DNA of 64,000 nucleotides from Strigamia acuminata (Eukaryota > Arthropoda > Chilopoda > Geophilomorpha > Linotaeniidae), in NCBI GenBank assembly GCA_949358305.1, contig OX442319.1, positions 10,602,001 to 10,666,000 of the forward strand, given 5' to 3'. The first letter of the stretch is position 1, and every line of letters begins with the position of its first letter. Under the pieces are notes generated by a model that saw nothing but the letters and a program-made list of their open reading frames with translations, had not been told where the DNA came from and searched no databases. Position numbers and translations under genes: made by a program. Shown here one piece after another: positions 14,441 to 26,059 of the stretch.

Positions 14441-16090
14441 TTTTTATCTTTATTTTTCTCTTGAAAACAATCAAATAATTAATTAAACAACGTGCAAAAC
14501 ACAAAATTCCATCAATATTTTTACATTTTAAAAATTTTAACCAAAAAAAAAAACAAAAAAATGAACATTTTACTTAAATTTACATAATTTACACATGCCC
14601 CAAGAGTCCACAGAGTTTTTTTTTAGTGCTAAACCACACTTTTCTTCATTTTTCTTTCAAAATAATCAAATAATTAATGAAAAACCATGCAAAACACCAA
14701 TATTTTTTATATTTCCAAAATTTTAACTCAAATAAATTAACATTTTACTTAATTTACATAATTTACACGTTTCCCAAGAGTCCACAGACTTTCAGAGTTC
14801 TTTTTTGGTGCTAAACCACATTTTTCTTCATTTTTCTTTCAAAATAATCAAATAATTAATGAAAAAACCATGAAAAACACCAAATTTTATCAATATTTTT
14901 TACATTTCCAAATTTTAAGCCAAAAAAATAACCATTTTACTTAATTTACATAATTTACACATGCCCCAAGAGTCCACAGCCTTTCAGAGTTTTTTTTTTA
15001 GTGCTAAACCACATTTTTCTTTATTTTTCTTTCAAAATAATCAAATAATTAATGAAAAACATGAAAAACACCAAATTCCATCAATAATTTTTACATTTCC
15101 AAAATTTTAACCCAAAAAAATAAACATTTTACCTAATTTACATAATTTACACATGCCCCAAGAGTCCACAGACATGCAAGGTGCTTTTTTGACGCTACCA
15201 AAAAACACACTGTCACGGGCACGTCTACCCGCCTATTTTTATTTTAGAATAACCCAATCTTATTTCTTATAATATTTTCTTGTTTCTCTCACTCGTGATG
15301 ATTCATCTCGCTTACTCATCTTCAGTTAATGAATGCGCAATCTGGATGATGCGCATATCATTATTTCTACAATTGAACTCTTATTTTCACCTTTCCACCC
15401 CCTTCTCTAATTGATCTGACCAGTCACATGACTGAGTCTTCTTCTTTCCAATCATCCTAAGTTTAATCACTTCTTCTTATGCTCTCTACTGGATAACACC
15501 ATTCTCCTTTAGTAACATTTAGATTTAGTCCTCTATTATTTGCGCCTTCAATAAGCGCTCCTACATCTAACCCTATTGCGCTATTTTCCAAGCCGACATC
15601 TTTTATATTATCACTGCCCGATGATATCCCCTTCCCACTTTAGGTTTATATCATCGTGCTTCCATTCTTTTATGCCTACAAACACCCGTCGTAAGCAAGG
15701 AACTGTCCAATATAAATTATGTTAGTCAAACGCGAGTATTAGGTTTCCTGAGTTTCTGGATGTCCACATTTGAAGGAAACAACGTTTAGGGAAATCTACG
15801 AACTTTGCCCATTACTATTGCGCGAATTAGTTTTTGCGCGATATTGTTTAGAATTAATTATACCAACAGAATTAATCGTGACAACACTTTTCTTCATTTT
15901 TCTTTCAAAATAACCAAATAATTAATGAAAAAACATCCAAAACACCAAAACCCATCAACATTTTTTACATTCCAAAAAATCTAACCCAAAAAAATTAAAA
16001 TTTTTACTTAATTTACATAATTAACATAATTTCCACATGCCCCAAGAGTGCACACAGTTGCAGGGCGTTTTTTTGGTGCTAGAATCACTC
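14440..16090. repeat. ~185-bp tandem repeat array interrupted by a solo LTR
   Basis: Units contain TTTCTTTCAAAATAATCAAA, then an ATTTACATAATTTACAC segment, then CCAAGAGTCCACAGACTTTC. The TTTCTTTCAAAATAA landmark occurs near 14651, 14833, 15027 and 15899, with a diverged copy near 14453. After removing the inserted LTR (15211-15887 with one duplicated target) the last interval returns to about 195 bases. It resembles a satellite or an expanded interspersed repeat. Confidence 0.88.
15211..15883. mobile_element. Solo LTR (673 bp) with 4-bp target duplication
   Basis: The segment starts TGTCACG and ends CGTGACA, a 7-base inverted terminal match with the TG...CA ends of an LTR. It is flanked by ACAC on both sides (15207-15210 and 15884-15887). 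Removing it with one ACAC restores the surrounding repeat unit. No internal gag/pol sequence lies inside, so it is a solo LTR left by LTR-LTR recombination. A 4-bp duplication suggests a Ty3/gypsy element, but I cannot tie it to the gag fragments at 41-42 kb. Confidence 0.85.
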
Positions 16091-16139
16091 GAAAACCGCA
16101 CCCATATTTGACTTTTTAACGCAAACCACCCCCGCAAAC

Positions 16140-16710
16140 AACTTTTGGTGCAAAAAGCGCCTTGAGGAAGAGTCCCTTGTGCGAGTTCACGTTCCTCACC
16201 TGTCCAGGCAAGAGGGGGAGGTTTGGCTCGCGGCATTCGTGGGGGTAGCGAGTGTGAGAACGAGCTTGCGTGCCGACGGGGCTCCTCCCCCGCCGGCCAC
16301 GACTAATATCAGGTGCGCAGTAAATCTATGGCGCCAATTAGCCGCCAAATTACAGGTTCTCTTCTCGTGGTTCGCCTACAAACTCCCGGACAGGTGGGTT
16401 GGTGATATCGGGTGGGGATGGGGAGGGTGGTGGGGGGTGGGTGAAGAAAAAAAAGTGGAAAATAATATCCATCGAGAGATGCACACGATTTTGCGTTTCG
16501 ACTTTCAAGGTCCTTTGGAACGCGGGGGCGGATTCGACGCTTGAAATCCTTGAAATCGCGCTGAGTTGAGGTGTCAAGGAAACGCGAAGAGTTGGAGTCG
16601 AAAACTGGCCGGGGACTGCAGGGGCGGACTGTAGCGCAGAATGTAAGATAATTGGATAGGGTTCGCTTTTTTGAGGCGCGAGGAGTTGAGAAAATGCGGT
16701 TTTGGGGCAA
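16140..16710. other. GC-rich island upstream of the zinc-finger gene
   Basis: GC content rises sharply. E-box hexamers CACCTG and CAGGTG occur at 16197 and 16391. No coding signature is seen in any frame. It may be a distal regulatory element or an alternative leader exon of the zinc-finger gene. Confidence 0.4.
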
Positions 16711-16764
16711 AGGATTGATTAATTAGACTTAAAGAATTCATTTGTGGGTTTTAAATTGTTTTTT

Positions 16765-17530
16765 AGACCAAAAGTTTAGGCTAAAAAGTCCAATTTTAGA
16801 CTAAAAAGTCCAATTTTAGACTAAAAAGTCCAATTTTAGACTAAAAAGTCCAATTTTAGACTAAAAAGTCCAATTTTAGACTAAAAAGTCCAATTTTAGA
16901 CTAAAAAGTCCAATTTTAGACTAAAAAGTCAAATTTTAGACTAAAGAGTCAAATTTTAGACTGAAAAGTCCAATTTTAGACAAAAAAGTCGGATTTTAGA
17001 CCAAAGAAATCCGATTTTAGACCAAAAAACCCAATTTTAGACCAAAGAAATCCGATTTTAGACCAAAAAATCCAATTTCAGACCAAAAAATCCAATTTTA
17101 GACCAAAAAATCCAATTTTAGACCAAAAAATCCAATTTTAGACCAAAAAATCTGATTTTAGACCAAAAAAATTCGATTTTACACAAAATATTCAAATTTT
17201 AGACCAAATAATCCAATTTTAGAACAAAAAGTTCCATTTTAGACCATAAAGTTCAATTTTAAACCAAAAATTCAATTTTGTAAAGTTTAATTTTTGACCA
17301 AAAAAATCCAATTTTAGCCAAAAAAAAATCCAATTTTAGCAAATAAAAATCCATTTTTAGGCAATGAAAATCCATTTTTGGACAATAAAAATCATTTTTA
17401 GGCAATGAAAATCCAATTTTAGGCAATAAAAATCCAATTTTAGGCAATAAAAATCCAACTTTAGGCAAAAATTCAACTTTAGACAAATCCAAATTCATTC
17501 AAAAAAATCCAATTTTAACCCAAAAAATTG
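16765..17530. repeat. 20-bp minisatellite TTAGACTAAAAAGTCCAATT, degenerating rightwards
   Basis: About ten near-perfect 20-base units span 16780-16990. They grade into diverged AAAAAATCCAATTTTAGACC and AATCCAATTTTAGGCAATAA units to about 17530. Frames here are repeat artefacts. Confidence 0.92.
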
Positions 17531-17939
17531 ATTACAAGACCAAAAAAAAAAAATTCAATTCCAATCAAAACAAATAATTCCACCGCCTTAATTTATGCCA
17601 ACAATAGACCCAAAAAAAAAGCCGTCTAGGGCCCCAAAAATCCTTAATCAGGCCCTGGCGGGGACTTCGAAGGGGGTGGGTTGCTCCACGCGAAAAAGAT
17701 AGGGCTTGGCGTCCACCGCCTCCCTTCATTCCAGGTGGCCAGTCAAGTTGGCGCCGAAGAGGAGAGGGCGGTGGACGATAGGTGGGTCCCCGCCCCCGCA
17801 CTGGCCGCGGGCCCGCTTCCACACATGATGCAAACACTTTTGGCCCGCAGCGAGGCGGGTTCCACGGACAAGGGGTAATCTAGCTGCTCCGTCGCGGTCT
17901 AGGAAGGGAGCGCGAAAAGAAAAAAGAAAAAAAGAAAAA

Positions 17940-18308
17940 AGAAAAAAAAAAACAAGTGAGCCACTGCGGCGGCGGATTCTTCTCCTCTTCCCACGGGGCG
18001 CTTCAGTTCCTCCCCTTCGACGTTGCCAGCGCCACACAGCGGCCGTCGTCATCTGATAACAGCAGGGGCTGCCCGGTAGCTGCTACCTGTGCCGCTCCCT
18101 TCTTATCGATAGACTCGGCTGGGATCGCGAAGAGCGGTTGGGCAAAAAGTGTTGTTCATTTCGAGTTTCGGGCCGCGGTGTGATGCGGGTTGCGAACGGA
18201 CCCCGGATTGTTTGACAGGTTGACACGACAAGTGGATGTGTTAGCAACAAGTTGAAGGCGAGTGACAACGGAGGTGGTTGGTTTGAAAGCGATACTAAAC
18301 TAGCGAAG
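17940..18308 (+). other. Probable first (5' UTR) exon of the zinc-finger gene
   Basis: A GC-rich stretch ends in a strong donor (AGCGAAG then GTAAGA, boundary 18308/18309). The zinc-finger coding exon begins after a good acceptor (TTATTCATCCAG, exon from 21351). Joining them gives a 3.04-kb intron and a leader without long frames. The transcription start is not visible, so the left limit is approximate. Confidence 0.5.
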
Positions 18309-18769
18309 GTAAGATTTTTCGATTTGTTTTGTTTGTTTGTTTGTTGTGGCGGGGTTTTTGGGTAAAAGTTGGCTTCTGTGTATGTCGTCTGCTGTGTGTC
18401 GGTTGTCGGGTTGGTTTCCATGTGACGCACGCGTGTTTTAGTGCCAGGTTTCTATTTTAAATACACCCACGAGTTTGCGGCGAGAAAATGCAGTTTGGAT
18501 GCCATTTTTGGACTAATTTATAGCAAAATTTAAAATAAAAATTTTTTTTTTTTAAATTTATTAAATTTAAGCTTTTAATTGGTTATTAAACCACTTTAAA
18601 TCATTTAAGACGGCTCTGAATTGATGGATTACGCTTATAGGCGCTTATAGTCTAAAAAAATCTCGTTTTATTTAATAAAGCCATCAATAAAAAAAAAAAA
18701 AAATTTTTTTTAGAAAAAAAAAATGAAACTTAAAAGAAAATTCCTCGAAAGAGGCCTGAAAGTAGAGTG

Positions 18770-20300
18770 GAGGTGGTCACCTGCGCAGGTGCCTGGCCTC
18801 GGTCATCGTTTTACCGACCCAAGGCGTAGTGGCCGCGGGCGCCTCACCAATTCATTTGAGCGCTCTCATTCCGAGACACCCACCTCACCTTTTACCTGTC
18901 AATCACCTGCTCTGGTCGTCGCTGGCCAGCTGCCTGACTCGCCGACCAAACTCGTCTATTTTAACTTGCCTCACGTGACTTTGTTTGACGTTAATTCGGG
19001 CACCGCGCCACCCATCGACGAAGCATACAGTCCGACGGAACCGAGAAACAAGTCGCACGAAAATGCACCGCGCTGCGTGGGCGGCCAGAGTTTCCCGGCC
19101 ACACTTTGGGCGAACGGGCGTGGCGAAGTCGCGCTCCCCGACCTTCAGGGTGCAACGAAACTAGCCGTTCATACTAATCAGTATGCACCTGAATGATCGA
19201 GCAAGCTAGGCAGCGGAAGTAGCCCAAACAACACGTGAAAAACGACCGGGTAGACGACCAGGTGGAAACCAACCAGTCCACAGGTGTGTGCACGCAAAAA
19301 TTGACCAAAAGACGATAATTTAACGATAATTTCACAAAATTCGTCCAAAAAACGATAATTTCACGATAATTTCACAAAAATCGACCCAAAATCGATCATT
19401 TGACGATAATTTAACGATAATTTATGATAATTTAACGATAATTTCACAAAAATTGTCCAAAAACGATAATTTCGCGATAATTTCACGATAATTTCACAAA
19501 AATCGTCCAAAAAACGATAATTTCGCGATAATTTCACGATAATTTCACAAAAATCGTCCAAAAATCGATAATTTAATGATAATTTCACAAAAATTGTCCA
19601 AAAAACGATAATTTCGCGATAATTTCACAATAATTTCACAAAAATCGTCCAAAAATCGATAATTTAATGATAATTTCACAAAACTCGTCCAAAAACGATA
19701 ATTTACGATAATTTAACGATAATTTAACGATAATTTCACACTTTCTACCAACTTTTATTCACTTTTATTCAATACCACGCGTTACAACACACTCTACATG
19801 TAATTGATTGTGCGTGGGAGTTCAACCTGACCTTCACCTTGAGCGAAAAGAAATTCCAGGGTTTTTCTAAATAATTCCAAATAATTACGTAACGCGGAAA
19901 AAACAAAAAAAAATTCCCAACCAAAAATTATTATTTTTTTTTACTCCACGTCTGAGTTTAAAACCCCCCTTTTAGCAATTCCCATCGTCCCCCACCACCC
20001 CCAAGCCCCAAAGGGCCGGGTATTTGAAAGATGAAAACCCTCGACAGGTATTTCGGAAGGTGGAGGGAGAGAGAATCGTGAAAGGAAGGATTTGTGGGGG
20101 TGGTTGGCAGGTACACAGACCGGGGGGGGCGAGGGGGGACGAGGAAGGAGGTCACCTGGTACTATTCACCCTCCCCCGTCCACCCACCCCTGCCCTGGTT
20201 AGAGCAGAAGAGGGGGAAGGGGCTCGGAGCGAAGGTGTCTTGAAAAGAACCCAGCGAATGGGTTTTCACAGGGGGTTTGGGGCCATACATCACCTGCCTA
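18770..20300. promoter_or_regulatory. E-box-rich candidate enhancer in the zinc-finger gene intron
   Basis: Eight CAGGTG/CACCTG hexamers lie at 18778, 18786, 18904, 19186, 19259, 19281, 20153 and 20291. The first two form a perfect 14-base palindrome CACCTGCGCAGGTG. With equal base frequencies about 0.7 would be expected in 1.5 kb. This hexamer is bound by Snail/Scratch/Zfh1-type repressors and some bHLH factors. Enhancer function is inferred. Confidence 0.4.
19304..19740. repeat. ACGATAATTTCACAAAAATC degenerate repeat
   Basis: Units of ACGATAATTTCACAAAAATC followed by GTCCAAAAA recur about ten times with small changes, interrupting the E-box-rich intron. Confidence 0.88.
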
Positions 20301-20817
20301 GGTACAACGTCGTCTCCTCTCTTCATCTTGAGTTGGCTCTTGCACGCTTGGTTGATCATGGGTCTAGTGCAACTGGAGGGGTTGTGGGTGGGTGGTTGGG
20401 TTGGGCCCGGTCGGCCCGGTTGGGGGTGGGGGAAGAATGGGGGTTTTTGTGTTTTGGTTGGACGTTGGGTGGAATTTTGTGTGGATTTTTGTGGATTTTT
20501 TTGTTGTTTTTGTGTTTGTGCTAAAAGGGGTTTGGTTCTTTTTGGCAGCTTTTTTTGGGGTTTGTATTGTTGGCATGGTCGCAATGTTTTCCGCCCCTGA
20601 TTCTTTTTCGGGAGGGTGCCGCCAAGTCGTCGCCTGTTTGCGACTCCCTCGCCCTCCGGTAGGTGTCCACAAATACTTTGCGACTATTCTGAAAGAGAGA
20701 GAGAGAGAGGTAGGCGATGCGATGCGCGTGGAAGTTGAAACACTTGTTGCTGTTTAACTTCCGTTTTGCACGCGGGGTTTGGGCGGGTTTTGTTGACGAA
20801 GGTTGTGTGGTTTTTTT

Positions 20818-21325
20818 GGTTATTTTAGACCACGATTTGAACAAAAATATTTATGTTTTGGTTATTTTAGACCACGTTTTGAACAAAAATGTTTATATTT
20901 TGGTTATTTTAAGCCCGTTTTAGACCCGATTTTGAAAAAAATGTACTTTTCTGTTTATTTTAGGCCCGTTTTAAAAACGTTTTAGACGCTATTTTTTTAG
21001 ACTTGTTTTTTAGACCCGTTTTTAAAAAAATGCTTGTTTTAATATTCATATATTTTAAGGCCACTTTAGACCCGTTTTAGACCCCATTTTTAAAAAATTG
21101 ATGGTTTTATTTAATTTAAGACAATTTTAGACCCGTTTTAGACCCCTTTTTTAAAAAAAATTATGGTTTTATTTAATTTAAGACAATTTTAGACCTGTTT
21201 TAGACCCCTTTTTTAAAAATTGATGGTTTTATTAAATTTAAGACCATTTTAGACTCATTTTAGACCAATTTCACATACATTTACGACCCCTTAGTTTATT
21301 TTAGACCCGTTTTAGACTATATTTA
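20818..21325. repeat. TTTTAGACCCGTTTTAGACC degenerate repeat
   Basis: Variable units built on TTTTAGACCCGTTTTAGACC separated by A-runs. It ends just before the acceptor of the zinc-finger coding exon. Confidence 0.85.
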
Positions 21326-21360
21326 AATTTTTTTTTGTTTATTCATCCAGGTTACTGATA

Positions 21361-21408
21361 ATGGAAATAGAAAAATGGACGTCCAGTCGATCGCCGCGTG
21401 TCCATTAA
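21361..21408 (+). promoter_or_regulatory. Upstream ORF 1 of the zinc-finger mRNA
   Basis: An ATG ten bases after the splice acceptor opens a 15-codon frame (MEIEKWTSSRSPRVH) that stops before the main start. It is in a different frame from the main protein. Confidence 0.5.
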
Positions 21409-21431
21409 AAATCGTGCCATGGCCGAACTGA
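21375..21431 (+). promoter_or_regulatory. Upstream ORF 2, overlapping the main start codon
   Basis: A second ATG at 21375 opens an 18-codon frame that ends in TGA at 21429-21431, past the main ATG at 21419. Ribosomes that initiate here would miss the main start unless they re-initiate backwards, so it should lower translation of the factor. Confidence 0.5.
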
Positions 21432-22810
21432 GCGTCCGTTGTCCGGATCAGGAGAGTCGCAGGCGCAAAAGACATCGCCTGAGTGCCATTCTAGACAAGC
21501 TGTCGAGCCAGATCGGTGCCAACAAAAACGATACGATGAGCCCCTCGAAAGGCACGAGCAGGTGGGCCGACTCGAGCACCCCGTACAGCAGTTCCTCCTC
21601 CTCCACGCACGCGACCGCCATGTCCGAAGGCGACCTCGACGAAGCCGTCTTCGAGACCTTCTCCTCCGACGACTCCAACTCGTCCACCTCGTCCACCGCC
21701 GTCGAAACGTCGACCAACCACGCGCACGGCCCCGCGTGTCCCTGCCCGAAATGCTCGTCCCCACGAGCCCCCCGATCGACTTCCACCGCGTGCCTGGGCG
21801 GAGGCGTCCCCACCTCACCCCTATCGCCGCTCACACCCGTCACACCTGCGTCCCCACTCGGTGCAGCGTTCGAGAACACCTACAAGTACTTGCCGCCTTC
21901 CACGCTGGACCTCTTCCTGCGACGCAGGAGCCACTCGGACGGGGAGATCCAGCAGGACGGTCAGCGCCCGCTGCTCTTCCTTCCGAAGGGCGGAAGCCTG
22001 GGCTCGGACGGTTCGACGCCCCAGGACTCTCCGCTGGACCTGAGCGTCAAGAGTAGCGGCGGGGGAGACTCGATGCAGAGTCCGCCGACCCCCGCCGAGT
22101 CGCCGCTGCCGTCGTTCCTCAAGTGGCCGAAGAAACAGGACTCGTCGTCCGACCCGTTGGCCGAAGTGCTCAACTTGTTGCGCGACTCGGAGGGCAACTT
22201 GGCGTCCATCGAGGTGTCGCCAGTGGTCGAGGACATGCCGCCGGGCTCGGACGTCGCGTACGTGTGTCCCGTGTGCGGCCAGATGTTCTCGCTGCACGAC
22301 CGGCTCGCCAAACACATGGCGAGTCGGCACCGGCACCGCGGGCCGCACCGGACGGCGTGCGGCGCGTCGGAAGCGGCCGGCGGTCTGGGCGCGGGCGGCG
22401 GGTCCAAGGCGTACGGCTGCGAGGTGTGCAAGAGGTCGTTCGCGCGCAGCGACATGCTCACGCGACACATGCGACTGCACACGGGGGTGAAGCCGTACAC
22501 GTGCCGGGTGTGCGGCCAGGTGTTCAGTCGCAGCGACCACCTGAGCACGCACCAGCGGACTCACACGGGCGAGAAGCCGTACAAGTGTCCCCAGTGTCCG
22601 TACGCGGCGTGTCGGAGGGATATGATCACGAGGCACATGAGGACCCATGTGCGGTACGAGTTGTCGCCCGAGCGCGGCAATGGGAACGGGAATTTGGCGG
22701 CGCTGGCGAGCATTTTTGCCGAGGAGAGTAATAGGGGATCGCCGCTGCACGGGCAGTTGTGTCATCTGTCCGTCAGTAGTCCGCCGATTGGGGTGATGAA
22801 AGGGGAGTAG
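21419..22810 (+). CDS. C2H2 zinc-finger transcription factor, klumpfuss-like (EGR/WT1-related)
   Basis: One exon encodes 463 residues from an ATG in excellent context (GCCATGG). Four C2H2 fingers start at residues 281, 332, 360 and 388. Fingers 2-4 are contiguous with HTGVKPY and HTGEKPY linkers, and the RSDMLTRH and RSDHLSTH helices resemble the EGR/WT1 class. The last finger, CPQCPYAACRRDMITRH, is what I associate with insect klumpfuss; that orthology is from memory and unverified. PLDLS at 205-209 is a canonical CtBP-corepressor motif, so repression is likely. The first 30 residues are basic (RRRKRHRLSAILDKL), then come long Ser/Thr/Pro-rich stretches. The exon is strikingly GC-rich against its AT-rich surroundings, which makes the antisense frames spuriously open. 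Confidence 0.88.
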   Translation: MAELSVRCPDQESRRRKRHRLSAILDKLSSQIGANKNDTMSPSKGTSRWADSSTPYSSSSSSTHATAMSEGDLDEAVFETFSSDDSNSSTSSTAVETSTNHAHGPACPCPKCSSPRAPRSTSTACLGGGVPTSPLSPLTPVTPASPLGAAFENTYKYLPPSTLDLFLRRRSHSDGEIQQDGQRPLLFLPKGGSLGSDGSTPQDSPLDLSVKSSGGGDSMQSPPTPAESPLPSFLKWPKKQDSSSDPLAEVLNLLRDSEGNLASIEVSPVVEDMPPGSDVAYVCPVCGQMFSLHDRLAKHMASRHRHRGPHRTACGASEAAGGLGAGGGSKAYGCEVCKRSFARSDMLTRHMRLHTGVKPYTCRVCGQVFSRSDHLSTHQRTHTGEKPYKCPQCPYAACRRDMITRHMRTHVRYELSPERGNGNGNLAALASIFAEESNRGSPLHGQLCHLSVSSPPIGVMKGE

Positions 22811-23149
22811 GTGCGATGGCGTGAGGCTAAAATTGTAAAATGTGGGAGGGGGTTTTTCTGATTTAAACACAAAGTATTTATATCGCAGGTTATTTCGAGC
22901 TCGAGTCGGAGCCAAGGTTGAAATTTCATGTGGGTTTTTTTGTTTTTTTGTTTTTTTTTTGGGGGAAAAAATGGAATTCTTGAGTGGTTGCCTTTCGTCC
23001 ACGTGTCGTTTTAGGCGGTGCGTGGGAGGAAGTGTTGGGAATAAGTCTTCCGCAGGGCCGGATTGGAGCGTAGACGAATGTCTAAAATGTTTGTGGTACA
23101 TTTTTTAGGGATGGGTTTTCGAAAAAATCATTTTTTTTATTGGATAATT

Positions 23150-23870
23150 GATCAAATGATTCAATTTTAGGCCAAAATAAAGGATTTTAGGCCGGGAATA
23201 AATTATTTTAGGCCGAAAAATTTAGGTTTAGGCTGAAAAAAGTAATCTTAGACTGAAAAAAACGATTTTATGCCAAAAAAAATCAATTTTAGACCGAAAA
23301 AAACGATTTTAGGCTCAAAAAAATAATATTAGGTCAAAAAAAATGATTTTATGCTCAAAAAAATGATTTTAAGCTAAAAAAAAAAACGATTTTAGGCTCA
23401 AAAAATGATTATATGCCCAAAAAATTTAATTTTAGACTAAAAAAAAACGATTTTAAGCTCAAAAAAATAATTTTATGCCCAAAAAATTTAATTTTAGACT
23501 ATTAAAATGATTTTATGCCCAAAAAAATCAATTTTAGACCGAAAGAAACGATTTTAAGCTCAAAAAATGATTTTAGGCTAAAAAAAATGATTTTATGCCC
23601 AAAAAATTCAATTTTAGACTGAAAAAAAAAACGATTTTAAGCTCAAAAAAATAATTTTATGCCCAAAAAGTTTAATTTTAGACTAAAAAAAATGATTTTA
23701 TGCCCAAAAAATTCAATTTTAGGCCGAAAAAAGCGATTTTAAGCCCAAAAAAATTATTTATTAACCTTTAAAATCTAATTGTATGTTAAAAAATCAAATT
23801 TTAGACCAGGAAACTGATTGTTAGACCAAAATAACTAAATTTTAGATTAAAAAAAAAATAATTATACACC
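23150..23870. repeat. AAAAAATGATTTTAGGCTC degenerate repeat
   Basis: About 35 units of AAAAAAN-GATTTTA-GGCTC/TGCCC type fill the region after the zinc-finger gene. They share the A-run plus TTTTAGRC style of the arrays at 2.3, 16.8 and 20.8 kb. Confidence 0.9.
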
Positions 23871-23879
23871 GGCTTAAAT

Positions 23880-25075
23880 TTTGCTAAGAAAATTGTCTAG
23901 GGCCTCAAATAAAAATTAATCCGTCCCTGCTCTTCCTTACTCGCTGTGATTGTCTTTTCCGTCCATGTTGCTCAATACTTCGTTTTTCTTGTGCCAGTTT
24001 TGGTTTGATTTCTTTTTCTTTGTTTTGTAAATAAAAATTTGTCCGCCATTTTGAATTTTTGAATTTTTATTGTATAATTATTATTATTACTATTACTACA
24101 AATATTTGAAAATTTTACCTGAAATTGCTCAATACAGGTCCCCCCCCCCCATCACTTTTGTTCGATTATGTAAATTTTGTATAATTTGTCTATTTTCTAA
24201 CGATTTTTTGTATTATTATAATTATTATTTGAAAGCATCGCAACACCCCATTGAAAATGTTACTGTTATTTGTTATTATTATTATTAATATTATTAATTA
24301 TTAATTATTATTATTTGTTGTTATGATAAATATTTAAATTGAACGGCAATGGGTATAAAGGGTTAATATCCCTTGTATCTTGTGGCCCATCGGGCCGTTG
24401 GGCTTTGCCTCAGGGCCAAAGGGTCGATGACCACTTGGCCAAGGTCATTTGAGCCGCATCATTACATTTTTTAGGTGGAAAAAAAAAATGGAGAAAAACA
24501 AATGATGAAATTTTTTCTTCCTTTCGTTTTCCGAGTTTTGTTTTTGTTATTTTCCGTTTTTGGGTTTTCTTTCTTTCCGTACCATCCCTTTGGTCCACCC
24601 CGTTGGGATTTCCCGAGAAATGTCCTCCCCAGTTTTCTATTGATGGGATTGGGGGGTTTTTCTTTCAATTTACTGCCCAATGGTCAAGTTTTAGTGGCCA
24701 GTATAAAGTGAAACTCATTCCCTTTTATGCCTTATGAGATTACATTGTTTTATAAACGTTTTAATTGCTCAAAGAGAGAGATTTAAAAGTAATAAATAAT
24801 TGTATTGTAATTTTTGTTTTTTTGATGATAATTGAATGAAAAAAAGAGAAAAATAAATGATTTTTTTTTTGGATATATAAAATTGTTTTATGTAATGGAG
24901 GTTTTTTTTTTGTTTTTAATTAGGAATTTTTTGTTTTATTTAATTGTTGACATAAATGCAAAGTAGTAATTTGATTCAACATTCCTTGCATCGAGGGTTA
25001 TCCGTATGGAATGAATGAATGAATGAATAGCGTGTTCATTCAATTCTGCGCGATTGGTTTCCCGGTATTATTCGC
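23880..25075. other. AT-rich intergenic DNA
   Basis: TTATTA trinucleotide tracts lie at 24070-24110 and 24275-24320. I see no gene. Confidence 0.5.
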
Positions 25076-25079
25076 GACG

Positions 25080-25780
25080 TTTAGGCCTAATCAACATTTA
25101 GGCCTAAACAAATGAATTACGACAAGTTTTAATGACATTTCTATACGAAAATAAATGAATTACGACAAGTTTTATTGACATTTCTACTTAAATAAATGAA
25201 TTACGACAATTTTTTTATACATTTATGCCTAAACAGATGAATTTTGATCGTTTTTAAACAACATTTCTTCCGAAACAAATGAATTATGACAAGTTTTAAA
25301 ACAACATTTCAGCCTAAACAAATGAATTACGACAAGTTTTAAAGCAACATTTCTACCTAAATAAATGAATTGTGATAAGTTTTAACAATGTTTCTACCTA
25401 AACGAATGAATCGTGACAATTTTTATCAACATTACTTCGTAATCAAATAAATAATGACGTTTGTAAACAACATTTTTACCTAACCGAATGAATTACACCA
25501 AGTTTTAAACATATATTTCTGCCTAAACAAATGAATTGTGACAATATTTAACAACATTTCTGCCTAAACAAATGAATAACACGACATTTTTAAACAACAA
25601 TCTTACCTTAATCAACATTTGAACCAAAACAAACGAAGTAAATGAACTAAGACAAGTTTTATAACAACATTTCTTCCTAAACAAACGAATAATAACATTT
25701 TTTAATCAACAACCCTCTCTGAAAAAACATTTCCACCTAACCAATCGAATTACAACAACATTTCCAACCAACTAAAACTA
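25080..25780. repeat. AACATTTCTACCTAAACAAATGAATTACGAC-type repeat
   Basis: Units of about 50-60 bases, built from AACATTTCTRCCTAAACAAA, then TGAATTACGACAAGTTTTAA, repeat about twelve times with drift. No coding content. Confidence 0.88.
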
Positions 25781-26059
25781 AAAAAAAAAAAAAATAAAAA
25801 ACAACAAATTTCACATAAATTCCAAATTATCTCTTACCAAAACCAACATTTTCATGAATAATTAACTTACAACGCCCAAACCTTCTCACACAACACCATC
25901 AACATAAAAAAAATACAAATTACCTCCACAAAAAAAAAAAAAATAAAATAAAATAAAATTCACCTCTAATGCCACCAGGTGTACTAATATTCAAAATGTA
26001 AATAACTCGCTCACCAAACCCAAAAAAAAAAAAAAAAAAAAAGAAAAACCATCCCATAA

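Noticed and set aside
18723-19196. A 157-codon frame on the plus strand
   Set aside because: It starts in an A-run, has no domain or codon pattern, and lies in an intron rich in E-boxes. More likely regulatory DNA.
20024-20757. Several overlapping frames of 100-166 codons on both strands
   Set aside because: G/C- and T/G-rich low-complexity DNA within the zinc-finger gene's intron; no domain and no splice logic.
21398-21418. GTG start seven codons before the zinc-finger ATG
   Set aside because: A non-ATG start is unnecessary; the ATG at 21419 has an excellent context.
21821-23101. A 426-codon frame on the minus strand across the zinc-finger gene
   Set aside because: It is the antisense of a GC-rich coding exon. 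Arg/His/Pro-biased composition, no domain, and the plus strand has an unambiguous zinc-finger product.
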